From Johnsonella ignava ATCC 51276 (GTDB taxonomy: Bacteria; Bacillota; Clostridia; Lachnospirales; Lachnospiraceae), in the NCBI RefSeq assembly GCF_000235445.1, contig NZ_JH378829.1, forward strand, positions 191,655 through 255,654: a stretch of 64,000 nt of DNA. The letters are read 5' to 3'. Shown piece by piece: positions 1-8,404 of this stretch. Under the pieces are notes generated by a model, which saw only the letters and a list, made by a program, of their open reading frames with translations, was not told the DNA's origin and did no database searches. A program made the translations under genes and the position numbers. How positions within the stretch are numbered: position 1 is the stretch's first letter; each line of letters starts with the position of its first letter.

Positions 1-522
1 CTTTACATGGATCAGGTAACTACTTTTATGGACGAACATCTTAAGGCGAATAAACGGAATTCAGAAGATAAAATTCTGACAAAAACTATGATAAATAACT
101 ATACAAAAAACAGACTGCTTCCTCCGCCTGCAAAAAAAAAATATTCAAGACAACATCTTTTGCTGCTGATTTTTATATATTATTATAAAAGCCTGCTCTC
201 ATTTGCAGATATTGAAAATATATTAAAGCCTATAATACAGGATTACTTTTTTGCAAAAAATAACCCCGATATCAGCCTTAATGAAATCTATCGACAAATA
301 ATGGAGCTTAATATCGACAATCTTACAGATATTAAAAAGGATCTTATCGCCAAATTTGACAAAGCACAAAATACTTTTAAAGGTGCAACCTGTAAAAGTC
401 ATGAACAACTTGTACTTTTTTCATTTACTTCCGAACTTTTATTTGATATATATCTTAAAAAACGTATCGTTGAAAGAATTTCAGAATACCTGTCAGATGA
501 TGAAGAACATACTAAAAAATAA
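1..522 (+). CDS. DUF1836 family protein, 5' end outside window
   Basis: The reading frame is open from the first base, and the in-frame residues LYMDQV before and across the first visible ATG (position 7) match the internal ELYMDQV-like stretch of DUF1836 proteins. The true start is therefore probably upstream of the window. About 173 residues are visible. Residues near 25-75 (NNYTKNRLLPPPAKKKYSR, then a leucine-rich helix) resemble a MerR-like winged helix, so the family is usually regarded as DNA-binding. The specific role is unknown. A hairpin at 609-649 follows the stop. Confidence 0.7.
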   Translation, partial: LYMDQVTTFMDEHLKANKRNSEDKILTKTMINNYTKNRLLPPPAKKKYSRQHLLLLIFIYYYKSLLSFADIENILKPIIQDYFFAKNNPDISLNEIYRQIMELNIDNLTDIKKDLIAKFDKAQNTFKGATCKSHEQLVLFSFTSELLFDIYLKKRIVERISEYLSDDEEHTKK

Positions 523-608
523 GATTTATATTTGACGTACACCGGTTTTTAATCCGGAGAAGCCGCTCTTAACCAAATTAAAATATTTATTCAAAGCCCT
601 ATACAGCC

Positions 609-649
609 AACTGCCATACATCCGCATTTATTGCAAATACATGGCAGTT
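609..649. terminator. Bidirectional hairpin between convergent genes
   Basis: AACTGCCAT at 609-617 pairs with ATGGCAGTT at 641-649. It lies between the plus-strand DUF1836 gene and the minus-strand yerC-like gene, a usual place for a shared terminator. The T-run is short, so strength is uncertain. Confidence 0.5.
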
Positions 650-685
650 TTGAAATATCATAAATAAATCTCGTCTTTATAAGCA

Positions 686-979
686 TTATTCAGTATTCTT
701 CTGTCTTTTAAAAGCAAGTTCATAGCCGTCATTGCCATATCTTAATGCACGGTTTACCCTGCTTATAGTAGCTGTTGATGCCTTTGTGGTTTCGGATATC
801 TCTATATAGGTTTTTCCATCTTTTAACATTCTTGCAACCTCATATCTTTGTGCAATGGATATTATTTCATTAACCGTACATACGTCTCCGAAAAATGCAT
901 AACACTCTTCAATATTTTCCAGCGTAAGCACTGCCTTAAAAAGGCAGTCAACAGCTTCGGTTTTTATCCTGTCATTCAT
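686..979 (-). CDS. YerC/YecD family TrpR-related DNA-binding protein
   Basis: 97 residues, the usual length for this family. The C-terminal half (about residues 35-85: VNEIISIAQRYEVARMLKD, then YIEISETTKASTATISRVNR) is the TrpR-type helix-turn-helix. Known relatives are small Firmicute regulators whose ligand is mostly unclear; tryptophan binding should not be assumed. The gene stands alone between a convergent neighbour and aroQ, with an ordinary upstream gap. Confidence 0.85.
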   Translation of the reverse strand: MNDRIKTEAVDCLFKAVLTLENIEECYAFFGDVCTVNEIISIAQRYEVARMLKDGKTYIEISETTKASTATISRVNRALRYGNDGYELAFKRQKNTE

Positions 980-1092
980 ATGCCTACTCCTTAATTGGAT
1001 TTTAAAATCATCTGATTAGCTAAAGTTTAACATATTAATTTTGTAAAGTAAAGCTTATAAATTTCGTCTATAAAAAGCCGGCTTTTAAAACA

Positions 1093-1518
1093 TTAATCAA
1101 CCAGATATTTTAACGCCATTATATATCCTTCACTACCAAATCCCGATATAAAAGCATCACATGCATCAGCTGTAACCGACCTGTGTCTGAATTTTTCACG
1201 TTTAAACAGATTTGAGATATGTACTTCTATCTTTTTACATTCAAGCATCTCAAGTGCATCCCTTATCGCATAACTGTAATGCGTAAAAGCCCCGGGATTT
1301 ATTATAACGGCATCAACATGATCAATATAAGTCGACTGAAGCTTATCTATTATCTTTCCTTCACAATTACTTTGAAACAACTCTACCTCTATGGAATGTT
1401 CAATGCAAAATTCATATATATTGTTTCGTATATCTTTATAGCTTAGGCTCCCGTACTGACTCTTATCTCTAAGCCCTATAAAATTTATATTTGCCCCATT
1501 TACTATAAGCGCTTTCAT
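1093..1518 (-). CDS. aroQ: Type II 3-dehydroquinate dehydratase
   Basis: Removes water from 3-dehydroquinate to form 3-dehydroshikimate in the shikimate pathway. Family motifs are in order: NGANINFIGLRDKSQYG at the N terminus including the catalytic Tyr of the QYG segment, INPGAFTHYSYAIRDAL in the middle with the active-site His, and HISNLFKREKFRHRS near residue 110. The ATG at 1518 was chosen because AAGGTGG lies 8 bases upstream; a GTG at 1530 in frame overlaps that ribosome site. The gene follows aroE by 14 bases, so both are probably translated from one message. Confidence 0.93.
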   Translation of the reverse strand: MKALIVNGANINFIGLRDKSQYGSLSYKDIRNNIYEFCIEHSIEVELFQSNCEGKIIDKLQSTYIDHVDAVIINPGAFTHYSYAIRDALEMLECKKIEVHISNLFKREKFRHRSVTADACDAFISGFGSEGYIMALKYLVD

Positions 1519-1532
1519 AAAATAATCCACCT

Positions 1533-2453
1533 TTAATTATTTAATAATTTTTCCAACTCTAATTTAATTTTTTTTCTTATATACGAATTTACAGTCATAC
1601 CGTCATTCCACAGCTCCCATGAAAGTATTCCCTGGTTTATAAGCATATCAAGTCCATTTACAGCGGTTTTACCTGCCTCTTCCATACTTATTATAAATCT
1701 TGTCTTTAAAGGATTATAGACAAGTTCAATCCCTGCCTTACATTTTTTATAAAATCCTTTATCCTCCATAATACAGCCATTTATATCAGGATACATGCCG
1801 ACAGGAGTTGTCTGAAATACTATATATCCATTACTGTCTTTATCATCATAGGCCCGGGTTTCTTTCTGCATAAGCTCCATACTGCATGAGTTTATATACG
1901 TTTTTACATAGGTACCGGTATTTTTTATATAATTTTTAAGTTCTTCTTTTAGCAGCACTGCATGTCCGGCATTTCTGCCTGATATTGTTATACTTTCCGC
2001 TTTTAGGCTTATGGCTACATGTGCCGCTGCCCTTGCAGCACCGCCGGTTCCGAGTATAATTACATGTTGATCTTCAATATCTATACCATGATCAATTACA
2101 GATTTCTTTAAACCGTAAAAATCAGTATTATATCCTTTATAGCCTTTTTCTCCATATACAAGCGTATTTACGGCACCTAGTGCATATGCCCCGGAATCTA
2201 TATCATGTATATATTTTAAAACCTCTTTTTTATAGGGCAGCGTTATATTAAGTCCTATTATCCCAAGTGAATATGCACCATTAATTGCAGCTTCAAGAGA
2301 TGACTTTACACAAAAAGGGACATATAGTGCATGCACACCGCTCTCTCTTGAAATTATATTGTGCATAACAGGCGACAGGCTGTGTCCTATCGGATTTCCT
2401 ATGATTCCGAAAACCCTTTGAGTATAATCTTTCTTATTTTCTTTATAATACAT
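1533..2453 (-). CDS. aroE: Shikimate dehydrogenase
   Basis: NADP-dependent reduction of 3-dehydroshikimate to shikimate. 306 residues, a little longer than the usual 270-290. Visible motifs: GNPIGHSLSPVMHN (substrate site, residues about 19-32), NITLPYKKEV with the catalytic Lys, GTGGAARA (nucleotide-binding glycine loop, about 135) and QTTPVGMYPD. The start ATG directly abuts the stop of yqeG, and aroQ follows, giving a yqeG-aroE-aroQ unit. No other shikimate genes are in the window. Confidence 0.95.
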   Translation of the reverse strand: MYYKENKKDYTQRVFGIIGNPIGHSLSPVMHNIISRESGVHALYVPFCVKSSLEAAINGAYSLGIIGLNITLPYKKEVLKYIHDIDSGAYALGAVNTLVYGEKGYKGYNTDFYGLKKSVIDHGIDIEDQHVIILGTGGAARAAAHVAISLKAESITISGRNAGHAVLLKEELKNYIKNTGTYVKTYINSCSMELMQKETRAYDDKDSNGYIVFQTTPVGMYPDINGCIMEDKGFYKKCKAGIELVYNPLKTRFIISMEEAGKTAVNGLDMLINQGILSWELWNDGMTVNSYIRKKIKLELEKLLNN

Positions 2454-2963
2454 CTATACCTTATTTATTCTCAGCTTATATCTTTTGTAAAAAAACAGAA
2501 CCACAGCTTCAAGTCTTCTTTTTAATATAATCTGTATCTCCTCTTTAGGATGTATAGGCTTTACAAGATAAGTATGTATACCACATTTATTTGCGCCATA
2601 TATATCTGTGAATATCTGATCACCAAAAAACACGGTATCTTCAGTACCGCTTGACATAAGCTCCATCGCCTTATAATAATTTTTTTTTGAAGGTTTTTTT
2701 GCATCGGCTATATAATATGAACCTGTTTTTTGGGCAAAAGGTTCCACCCTTACAGGCTTATTATTTGAAAGCAAACAGGTTTTTAAGCCTATCTCTTTTA
2801 AGTTGTTAAAAAAATCAATCGCCTTTTTATCAGCCGGTGCCCCATGTTTAACCAAAGTATTGTCTATATCAAATATAACTGCATTTACACCATCTTCATG
2901 AAGTTTTTTAAAGTCAAATTCATATACCGAATCTATATAATCATACGGGTAAAATTTATTCAT
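2454..2963 (-). CDS. YqeG family HAD IIIA-type phosphatase
   Basis: 169 residues with HAD motif I (FDIDNTLV, residues about 31-38, nucleophile Asp), motif II (LLSNN) and the late acidic motif (FGDQIFTDIYGAN). This matches YqeG, a conserved Firmicute phosphatase of uncertain substrate, related to phosphatidylglycerophosphate phosphatases. In many Firmicutes yqeG lies next to aroE or yqeH, and here it is immediately upstream of aroE with no gap, so coupling is likely. Confidence 0.9.
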   Translation of the reverse strand: MNKFYPYDYIDSVYEFDFKKLHEDGVNAVIFDIDNTLVKHGAPADKKAIDFFNNLKEIGLKTCLLSNNKPVRVEPFAQKTGSYYIADAKKPSKKNYYKAMELMSSGTEDTVFFGDQIFTDIYGANKCGIHTYLVKPIHPKEEIQIILKRRLEAVVLFFYKRYKLRINKV

Positions 2964-3001
2964 AAATATTTTAAGTCCGATTTTATTTTATTAATCATTT
3001 T

Positions 3002-3475
3002 TTATAAACCTTCAACTGCCTGATTTTTATCCCTTAACTTTCTTATTTCTTCAATAAATGTTTCAACGTCCTTAAACTCCCTGTAAACCGATGCAAATCT
3101 TACATATGCAACCTCATCGATTTCCTTAAGCTTTGACATGACAAGCTCGCCTATAACTGTGCTTTTTATCTCTGTTTCTCCCATGTTGAATATTGCATTT
3201 TCAATACTGTCAACAAGTTTATTTATAACATCAGCAGATATCTTTCTTTTATGGCAGCTTCTTATAATGCCTGATTCAAGCTTGGAACGGTCATACGGCT
3301 GCCTTGTGCTGTCTTTTTTTTCTACCATAAGCGGTATAGTTTCAAGCTTTTCATAAGTTGTAAAACGTTTGCCGCACTTTTCACACCTGCGCCTGCGCCT
3401 TATTGTAAGACTGCCTTCAAGCGGTCTGGTATCTACAACCTTAGTGTCGGTATTATTGCAAAATGGACATTTCAT
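3002..3475 (-). CDS. nrdR: Transcriptional repressor NrdR
   Basis: 157 residues, standard length. N-terminal zinc ribbon CPFCNNTDTKVVDTRP followed by RRRRRCEKCGKRFTTYE (two CxxC pairs), then an ATP-cone domain from about residue 50. NrdR senses nucleotide state and represses ribonucleotide reductase genes through NrdR boxes. No nrd genes occur in this window, so it acts on distant targets. Confidence 0.96.
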   Translation of the reverse strand: MKCPFCNNTDTKVVDTRPLEGSLTIRRRRRCEKCGKRFTTYEKLETIPLMVEKKDSTRQPYDRSKLESGIIRSCHKRKISADVINKLVDSIENAIFNMGETEIKSTVIGELVMSKLKEIDEVAYVRFASVYREFKDVETFIEEIRKLRDKNQAVEGL

Positions 3476-3546
3476 AAATCTGCCTTTCCTTGTTTTATCA
3501 ATTAAACATATAAATATCCGGCTGTATAATTATTAACTACAATCAT

Positions 3547-4323
3547 TTAATCCTTCCATTTTTTCCATGGAGCCTTGCCTGTATTCCACAAAGTTTCCAG
3601 CTTGATCCTTTCACGCTGCGTATCCATACACTGCCAGAATCCCGGATGATAAAAGGACATAAGTTCTTTATCTGCTACAAGGTTCTGAAGCGGGCCCTGT
3701 TCAAATATAGTATCATCAGAATCTATATAATCAAAAACCTTCGGATTTAATACCATAAACCCCCCGTTTATAAGGTCTCCGTCGCCCTCCTCCTTTTCTC
3801 TGAAGGTTTTCACGATATTATCATTATCCACCTCCATAATACCCTTCATCTGTGCTATGTTTACAGTGGTTATGCTTGCCGTTTTGCCATGGCTTTTATG
3901 GAATTTTTCAAGTGCATGCAAATCGACATCTGCAAGCCCGTCTCCATATGTAAGCATAAACGGTTCATTATACACATAAGGCTTTATCCTTTTTATCCTT
4001 CCGCCTGTCATAGTATTTAGTCCAGTATCAATCAATGTAACCTTCCATGGCTCTGAATAATTGTTATGAACTTCCATTTTATTATTGGCAAGATCAAATG
4101 TTATATTTGATGTATGTAAAAAATAATCTGCAAAAAATTCCTTTACAACATACTGTTTATATCCAAGGCATATTATAAATTCATGGAATCCGAATTCCGA
4201 ATAATATTTCATTATATGCCATAATATAGGACGCTCACCTATCTCTATCATTGGCTTCGGCTTTAAATGACTGTCTTCACTTATCCTTGTTCCGAATCCG
4301 CCGGCAAGTATAACTACTTTCAT
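3547..4323 (-). CDS. rfbF: Glucose-1-phosphate cytidylyltransferase
   Basis: Makes CDP-glucose from CTP and glucose 1-phosphate, the first step to CDP-linked deoxysugars. 258 residues, the family length. The nucleotide-binding start MKVVILAGGFGTRISED, KPKPMIEIGERPILWHIMK and TYGDGLADVD are diagnostic. It stands alone: CDP-glucose 4,6-dehydratase and other sugar genes that normally accompany it are not adjacent. Confidence 0.93.
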   Translation of the reverse strand: MKVVILAGGFGTRISEDSHLKPKPMIEIGERPILWHIMKYYSEFGFHEFIICLGYKQYVVKEFFADYFLHTSNITFDLANNKMEVHNNYSEPWKVTLIDTGLNTMTGGRIKRIKPYVYNEPFMLTYGDGLADVDLHALEKFHKSHGKTASITTVNIAQMKGIMEVDNDNIVKTFREKEEGDGDLINGGFMVLNPKVFDYIDSDDTIFEQGPLQNLVADKELMSFYHPGFWQCMDTQRERIKLETLWNTGKAPWKKWKD

Positions 4324-4549
4324 TTTAAATTATCCTTACTTAAATTACTTTGAACCGAGTTTTATTTTATTTATTAAATTTATTCACAAACAGCTGTAAA
4401 ATATATATGTAAAAAATAAAATATATCTCAGTAATTATATTTAATATAATACATTAAACAGCCGGATTAATTTAAAGTTTACAATATCCGACTTCCATGT
4501 ATTATAATATCATATTTTATTAAAAAAAAACACCCTGCACATAGCAAAA

Positions 4550-4591
4550 ATACAGGCTGTGTCTGCAATCAAGTCAAAACACAGCCTGTAT
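4550..4591 (-). terminator. Intrinsic terminator after metQ
   Basis: A 13-bp perfect stem (ATACAGGCTGTGT with ACACAGCCTGTAT) with a 16-base loop; on the minus strand it is followed by TTTTTGC. It ends just downstream of the metQ stop and fits the end of the metNIQ transcript. Confidence 0.8.
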
Positions 4592-4599
4592 CTAAGGTA

Positions 4600-5514
4600 T
4601 TAATTAATAGGAAGCACAGCTCCGTTAAATTCTTTTGTAATATAATCTGCTATCTCATCACTCTGAAGCACCTCTAAAAGTGCCTGTATCTTTTCATCCT
4701 TTTCATGCCCTCTTTTAACTGCAACTATATTTGCATAAGTCTGTGCGGCAGTCGAATCCGCCTTTTCAACCGCAAGGGCATCAGATACCTTAAGACCGGC
4801 ATCAAGTGCAAAATTTCCATTTATGACCGCTATATCGACATCCGACAGTGTCCTTGCGGTCTGTGCGGCATCAACCTCAACGATCTCAAGATTTTTTGAG
4901 TTTTCTACTATATCATTTTTAGTTGCATTTATATCTGCACCGTCCTTAAGCTTTATAAGTCCCTCATCCTGTAAAAGAAGCAGTGCTCTTGCCTCATTTG
5001 TAACGTCATTTGGAACGGCAACTTTGGCACCTGACTTAAGCTCTGAAAGAGAAGATGTCTTTCCTGCATAAATTCCAAAAGGTTCATAATGAACCGCCCC
5101 TATTGAAACTACATCTGTGCCGTTCTTTTCATTGAACTGATCAAGATACGGTTTATGCTGAAAATAGTTGGCATCAAGCTGTTCCGAATCAACCGCTTTA
5201 TTTGGCTGAACATAATCGGAAAACTCAGTAATCTCAAGCTTATATCCCTTTTCCTCAAGAAGCTTTTCCGCCTCTTTAAGTATCTTCGCATGCGGTGTCG
5301 GACTTGCACCTACCTTTATTACTTCAAGTTTAGTATTTGAATCCTTTTTCTTATCAGATTCCTCATTTGAAGCCTTTTTTTCATCTGCTTTATCAGACTG
5401 TGATGCATCCGCAGAAGCTGATGCTTTCGTTGTTTCATTATTTGTTCCGCTCGCACAACCTGCAAGTGCTGCAGCTGCTAAAAATGCCGCTGCCAAAAGA
5501 ATTCTTTTCTTCAT
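4600..5514 (-). CDS. metQ: Methionine ABC transporter substrate-binding lipoprotein
   Basis: 304 residues. The signal peptide ends in the lipobox LAGC (Cys about residue 20), followed by a Ser/Lys/Asp-rich linker (residues 24-62), then the NlpA/MetQ fold starting IKVGASPTPHAKIL. It binds methionine at the outer face of the membrane and delivers it to MetI. It is the third gene of the metN-metI-metQ set, 118 bases after metI. The gap contains no obvious promoter that I could identify. Confidence 0.93.
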   Translation of the reverse strand: MKKRILLAAAFLAAAALAGCASGTNNETTKASASADASQSDKADEKKASNEESDKKKDSNTKLEVIKVGASPTPHAKILKEAEKLLEEKGYKLEITEFSDYVQPNKAVDSEQLDANYFQHKPYLDQFNEKNGTDVVSIGAVHYEPFGIYAGKTSSLSELKSGAKVAVPNDVTNEARALLLLQDEGLIKLKDGADINATKNDIVENSKNLEIVEVDAAQTARTLSDVDIAVINGNFALDAGLKVSDALAVEKADSTAAQTYANIVAVKRGHEKDEKIQALLEVLQSDEIADYITKEFNGAVLPIN

Positions 5515-5632
5515 AATATTATCTCCTTTTTTCTTAAAAGCATGTTTAAATTAAATTTATTTTATATTTATAAACTGCTTTATTTTATTTATAGTGAAAC
5601 TATATCTGTTTTTAAAAAACAAATATAGGAAA

Positions 5633-6298
5633 CTATCTTATCCTTTTATCTGTGAATCTTGAAAATCTCATACCGATTTCCTGTATAAGCTGTACCATTA
5701 CCACCAGAAGTACAACCGTTACAAACATTATCTCCGTCTCATACCTGTAATACCCGTAGTTTATGGCAATAGTACCGAGTCCGCCGCCACCTACAAAACC
5801 TGCCATGGCTGAATAACCCAGTATTGTGGTTATAGATATAGAAGCACCTACAAGCAGTGAAGGCTTTGCTTCAGGTATAAGAACCTTGGTTATAATCTGC
5901 ATGGTAGAGGCTCCCATTGATTTTGCCGCTTCTACAACTCCATAGTCAACCTCCTTTATAGAAGATTCAACCATCCTCGCTATATATGGTGCAGCACACA
6001 TAACTAAGGGCGGAATAACACCTTTTACACCTATGGTAGTTTTTACAATAGCCTTAGTAATCGGAGTTACCATAACAAGCAGTATTAAAAACGGGACTGA
6101 ACGTATAAGATTTATTACAATTCCAAGAAATGTATTTAATGCCGGAAAAGGTTTTATACCGTCTTTATCTGTTACTACAAGTGCTATTCCCAGAGGTATT
6201 CCTATAATATAGGCTGCAAGAGAAGATATGAAAACCATAAAAAACGTCTCCTGAATGCCTTTTAAAATCATATCAATCGTCGTCTTGTCCCATATCAT
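5633..6298 (-). CDS. metI: Methionine ABC transporter permease
   Basis: 221 residues with five hydrophobic segments. The MetI type is recognisable from the N terminus (GIQETFFMVFISSLAAYIIG), and the EAA loop reads EAAKSMGASTMQIITKVLIPEA (about residues 120-141). Its start lies inside the 3' end of metN (26-base overlap) with GAGGAGG 8 to 10 bases upstream, so translation is coupled to metN. Confidence 0.93.
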   Translation of the reverse strand: MIWDKTTIDMILKGIQETFFMVFISSLAAYIIGIPLGIALVVTDKDGIKPFPALNTFLGIVINLIRSVPFLILLVMVTPITKAIVKTTIGVKGVIPPLVMCAAPYIARMVESSIKEVDYGVVEAAKSMGASTMQIITKVLIPEAKPSLLVGASISITTILGYSAMAGFVGGGGLGTIAINYGYYRYETEIMFVTVVLLVVMVQLIQEIGMRFSRFTDKRIR

Positions 6299-7397
6299 AA
6301 TCCGTTACCTCCTCATAATTTATACCCATGCTGTCAAGATGGGCAGCAACTCTTTTATATTCCGCATCATCACCCGGAATCTGGAAAACCATCTGCCCGT
6401 ATGCCTTTCCTTTTATATCCCTCGTTGATGCATAAAGTATATTGACCGGTGCCTTTGTAGTAAGTATAAGATTGCTTATAACCGGCTCAAATGAACTTCT
6501 GCCGTCAAATATTATCCTTATTTTTTTCCCGCTTACAATATCACAATTTACTACGGCATCTTCAAGTATAAGTTTTTTCCCTATCCTTGACTTCGGATCT
6601 GAAAATATATCGGCAACATTGCCCGACTCGGCAATTTTACTGTCCGCTATGATTGCAACTCTATCACAGATTGATTCTATAACCTTCATCTCATGTGTAA
6701 TCACAATTACCGTAATACCCAGCTTTTTATTTATATCCTTTAAAAGCTCCAGTATCTGCTTAGTAGTATTCGGGTCAAGTGCACTTGTCGCCTCATCACA
6801 TAAAAGCAGCTTAGGTTCAGTTGCTATGGCTCTGGCTATCGCCACTCTTTGTTTTTGTCCTCCTGAAAGCTGTGAGGGATATGCGGACGCTTTATCAGAG
6901 AGTCCTACAAGTTCAAGGAGTCTGAGTGCTTTTTTAGCAGCTATATCCCGGTCAACCCCTGCTATCTCAAGCGGAAAACATATATTTTTAATCACATTCC
7001 TTTGTGAAAGCAGGTTAAAATTCTGAAATATCATACCCATGGCACGCCTTGCCTGCCTTCTTTGATATTCATTTGCGGCAGACATGCTGCGTCCCTCAAA
7101 TATTACATCACCCGAGGTAGGAACTTCAAGATAATTTATACACCTTACAAGTGTGGATTTCCCTGCACCTGAAAGTCCTATAATACCGAATATTTCACCT
7201 TTGTAAATATCAAGATTTATATCATCAAGAGCATTTACAGTCCCCGACTTCGTTTTAAACACCTTGCTCAGACTTTTAATCCGGATTATAGGATAATTTG
7301 AATCCTTATCAGGATAGCCTGTTTCATACCGGCTTTCAGTTATATCCGAGTACCGTACCTCATCAGAATTTTCATTTTTCGTAATGGTTTTTTCCAT
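6273..7397 (-). CDS. metN: Methionine ABC transporter ATP-binding protein
   Basis: 374 residues. Walker A GLSGAGKST (about 74-82), signature LSGGQKQR, Walker B LLLCDEATSALD and H-loop VITHE are intact. The C-terminal NIL/ACT-like regulatory domain (about residues 295-370) is typical of MetN and mediates inhibition by methionine in characterised homologues. The ATG at 7397 is chosen because AGAGGATTAG precedes it; a longer frame back to 7469 lacks a ribosome site. Upstream lie a terminator hairpin and a Met-rich leader peptide, so regulation is likely at the level of transcription elongation. Confidence 0.93.
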   Translation of the reverse strand: MEKTITKNENSDEVRYSDITESRYETGYPDKDSNYPIIRIKSLSKVFKTKSGTVNALDDINLDIYKGEIFGIIGLSGAGKSTLVRCINYLEVPTSGDVIFEGRSMSAANEYQRRQARRAMGMIFQNFNLLSQRNVIKNICFPLEIAGVDRDIAAKKALRLLELVGLSDKASAYPSQLSGGQKQRVAIARAIATEPKLLLCDEATSALDPNTTKQILELLKDINKKLGITVIVITHEMKVIESICDRVAIIADSKIAESGNVADIFSDPKSRIGKKLILEDAVVNCDIVSGKKIRIIFDGRSSFEPVISNLILTTKAPVNILYASTRDIKGKAYGQMVFQIPGDDAEYKRVAAHLDSMGINYEEVTDYDMGQDDD

Positions 7398-7484
7398 ATA
7401 CCTAATCCTCTTAATTTTATTATTATCTTTTAAGTTTAGTAAAATGTTTAATAAAATTTTATTTTGCAAATAAATAATTCACCT

Positions 7485-7512
7485 AAAAAAGGCGGACCTA
7501 TATGGTCCGCCT
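7485..7512 (-). terminator. Attenuator-type terminator upstream of metN
   Basis: AGGCGGACC at 7490-7498 and GGTCCGCCT at 7504-7512 form a perfect 9-bp GC-rich stem with a 5-base loop; on the minus strand it ends in six U. It lies between the leader peptide stop (7603) and the metN start (7397), so it must be read through for metNIQ to be expressed. Confidence 0.85.
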
Positions 7513-7602
7513 CAACTTGATTTATTTATCTTAGATTTATTTATCTTGTTTATCAGCTAAATCAAAATCAGATAATTATGTCAGGCATAAACACCACACA
7601 GA

Positions 7603-7710
7603 TTACAATAATGTATATTTAGTTGCACAAAAAGCGGTACGGCACATCATAGCCATACTCATCATGAACATCATCATACACATTGTCTGCATAGTATTTA
7701 ACCAATTCAT
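7603..7710 (-). CDS. Methionine-rich leader peptide of the metNIQ operon
   Basis: A 35-codon frame preceded by AAGGAGG, 5 bases from its ATG. It begins MNWLNTMQ and contains 11 Met, with the dense run MCMMMFMMSMAMM at residues 10-22. It follows a near-consensus promoter and precedes an intrinsic terminator ahead of methionine transporter genes. That layout is typical of leader peptides whose codons sense the cognate amino acid, by analogy with his, trp and leu operons. Pairing of CCGCUU (codons 25-27) with AGGCGG of the terminator arm is one possible antiterminator, but it is short. I see no SAM or T-box riboswitch in the 190 bases around it. Confidence 0.8.
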   Translation of the reverse strand: MNWLNTMQTMCMMMFMMSMAMMCRTAFCATKYTLL

Positions 7711-7797
7711 AAAAACCTCCTTAAAATTTAATTGATAATCAGGGCATACAATATAAAGCCTATTATTAAAATATAACCAAAGCCCTATGCTTATGGG

Positions 7798-7826
7798 ATA
7801 CTACAACTAAATTGCACTTTTGTCAA
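7798..7826 (-). promoter_or_regulatory. Sigma-A-type promoter of the met leader
   Basis: TTGACA (7821-7826), 17-base spacer, TAGTAT (7798-7803) on the minus strand. Predicted transcription starts near 7790, about 80 bases before the leader peptide ATG and about 300 before the attenuator end. Confidence 0.8.
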
Positions 7827-8027
7827 GTGTTAAATTTATATTTAAATGTTTCATAACAAACACACAATGATAGAGGCAAAGCATTTTATAAATATATTTT
7901 TTGTTATACTTTAATAAATTCTTTGATATATTATCCTAAAAATGACGAACGGCTTATCTTAGTTGTAATTATCCATTTACATTTAAAAAAATTTAGAAAG
8001 TATATTTAAAAATTTTTCAGAAAGTAC
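7827..8027. other. AT-rich divergent intergenic segment
   Basis: Lies between the met leader promoter (minus) and the tRNA promoter (plus). I see no gene, RNA fold or repeat in it beyond AT-rich tracts. Confidence 0.5.
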
Positions 8028-8056
8028 TTGCATACAGACCTTTACTGTGCTATACT
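8028..8056 (+). promoter_or_regulatory. Promoter of tRNA-Leu
   Basis: TTGCAT (8028-8033), 17-base spacer, TATACT (8051-8056). The tRNA begins 20 bases after the -10 box. Confidence 0.75.
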
Positions 8057-8075
8057 ATCGTCCGTGCTAAGATTT

Positions 8076-8159
8076 GCGGGGATGCTGGAACTGGCAGACA
8101 GGCTAGACTAAGGATCTAGTGATCATTAGATCGTGAGGGTTCAAGTCCCTTTCCCCGCA
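8076..8159 (+). tRNA. tRNA-Leu, anticodon AAG
   Basis: Class II tRNA: acceptor GCGGGGA at 8076-8082 pairs with TCCCCGC at 8152-8158. The anticodon stem is CTAGA/TCTAG with loop CTAAGGA, which reads anticodon AAG. The variable arm GATCATTAGATC is long, as expected for leucine, and the T-loop is GTTCAAGTC. CCA is not encoded (the next bases are CTG). A34 is uncommon in bacterial leucine tRNAs and would normally need deamination to inosine. Confidence 0.9.
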
Positions 8160-8172
8160 CTGCTTATGCAAG

Positions 8173-8217
8173 TCCGGATACATAACCTTTTATAAGGTGC
8201 TGTATCCGGATTTTTTT
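8173..8217 (+). terminator. Terminator of tRNA-Leu
   Basis: TCCGGATAC pairs with GTATCCGGA and is followed by seven T. It sits directly after the tRNA. Confidence 0.85.
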
Positions 8218-8220
8218 ATA

Positions 8221-8260
8221 AAACAAAGTATAGAAACACAATTTCTATGCTTTGTTTTTT
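8221..8260 (+). terminator. Second hairpin with T-run before pyrB
   Basis: A 16-base arm at 8221-8236 pairs with 8242-8257 (one G-T pair) and runs into TTTTTT. It could back up the tRNA terminator or stop transcription ahead of pyrB. I found no convincing promoter between the tRNA and this hairpin that would make it a pyrB attenuator. Confidence 0.6.
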
Positions 8261-8404
8261 ATCCTATATAAAATAAATATTTTATAGCAATGATTTTATA
8301 AGTGCAGTATAATATTTCAGAAACAATCTAAGCCTGTATATGATATTATATTTTTTAAATTAATATATGCATTACAGACTCTAAGAAAATGAGGTAACCA
8401 TTAT

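Noticed and set aside
7485..7790. SAM (S-box) or T-box riboswitch in the metN leader
   Set aside because: The leader lacks the long paired and T-box (TGGNACCGCG-like) elements I would expect; a translated Met-rich frame fills most of it.
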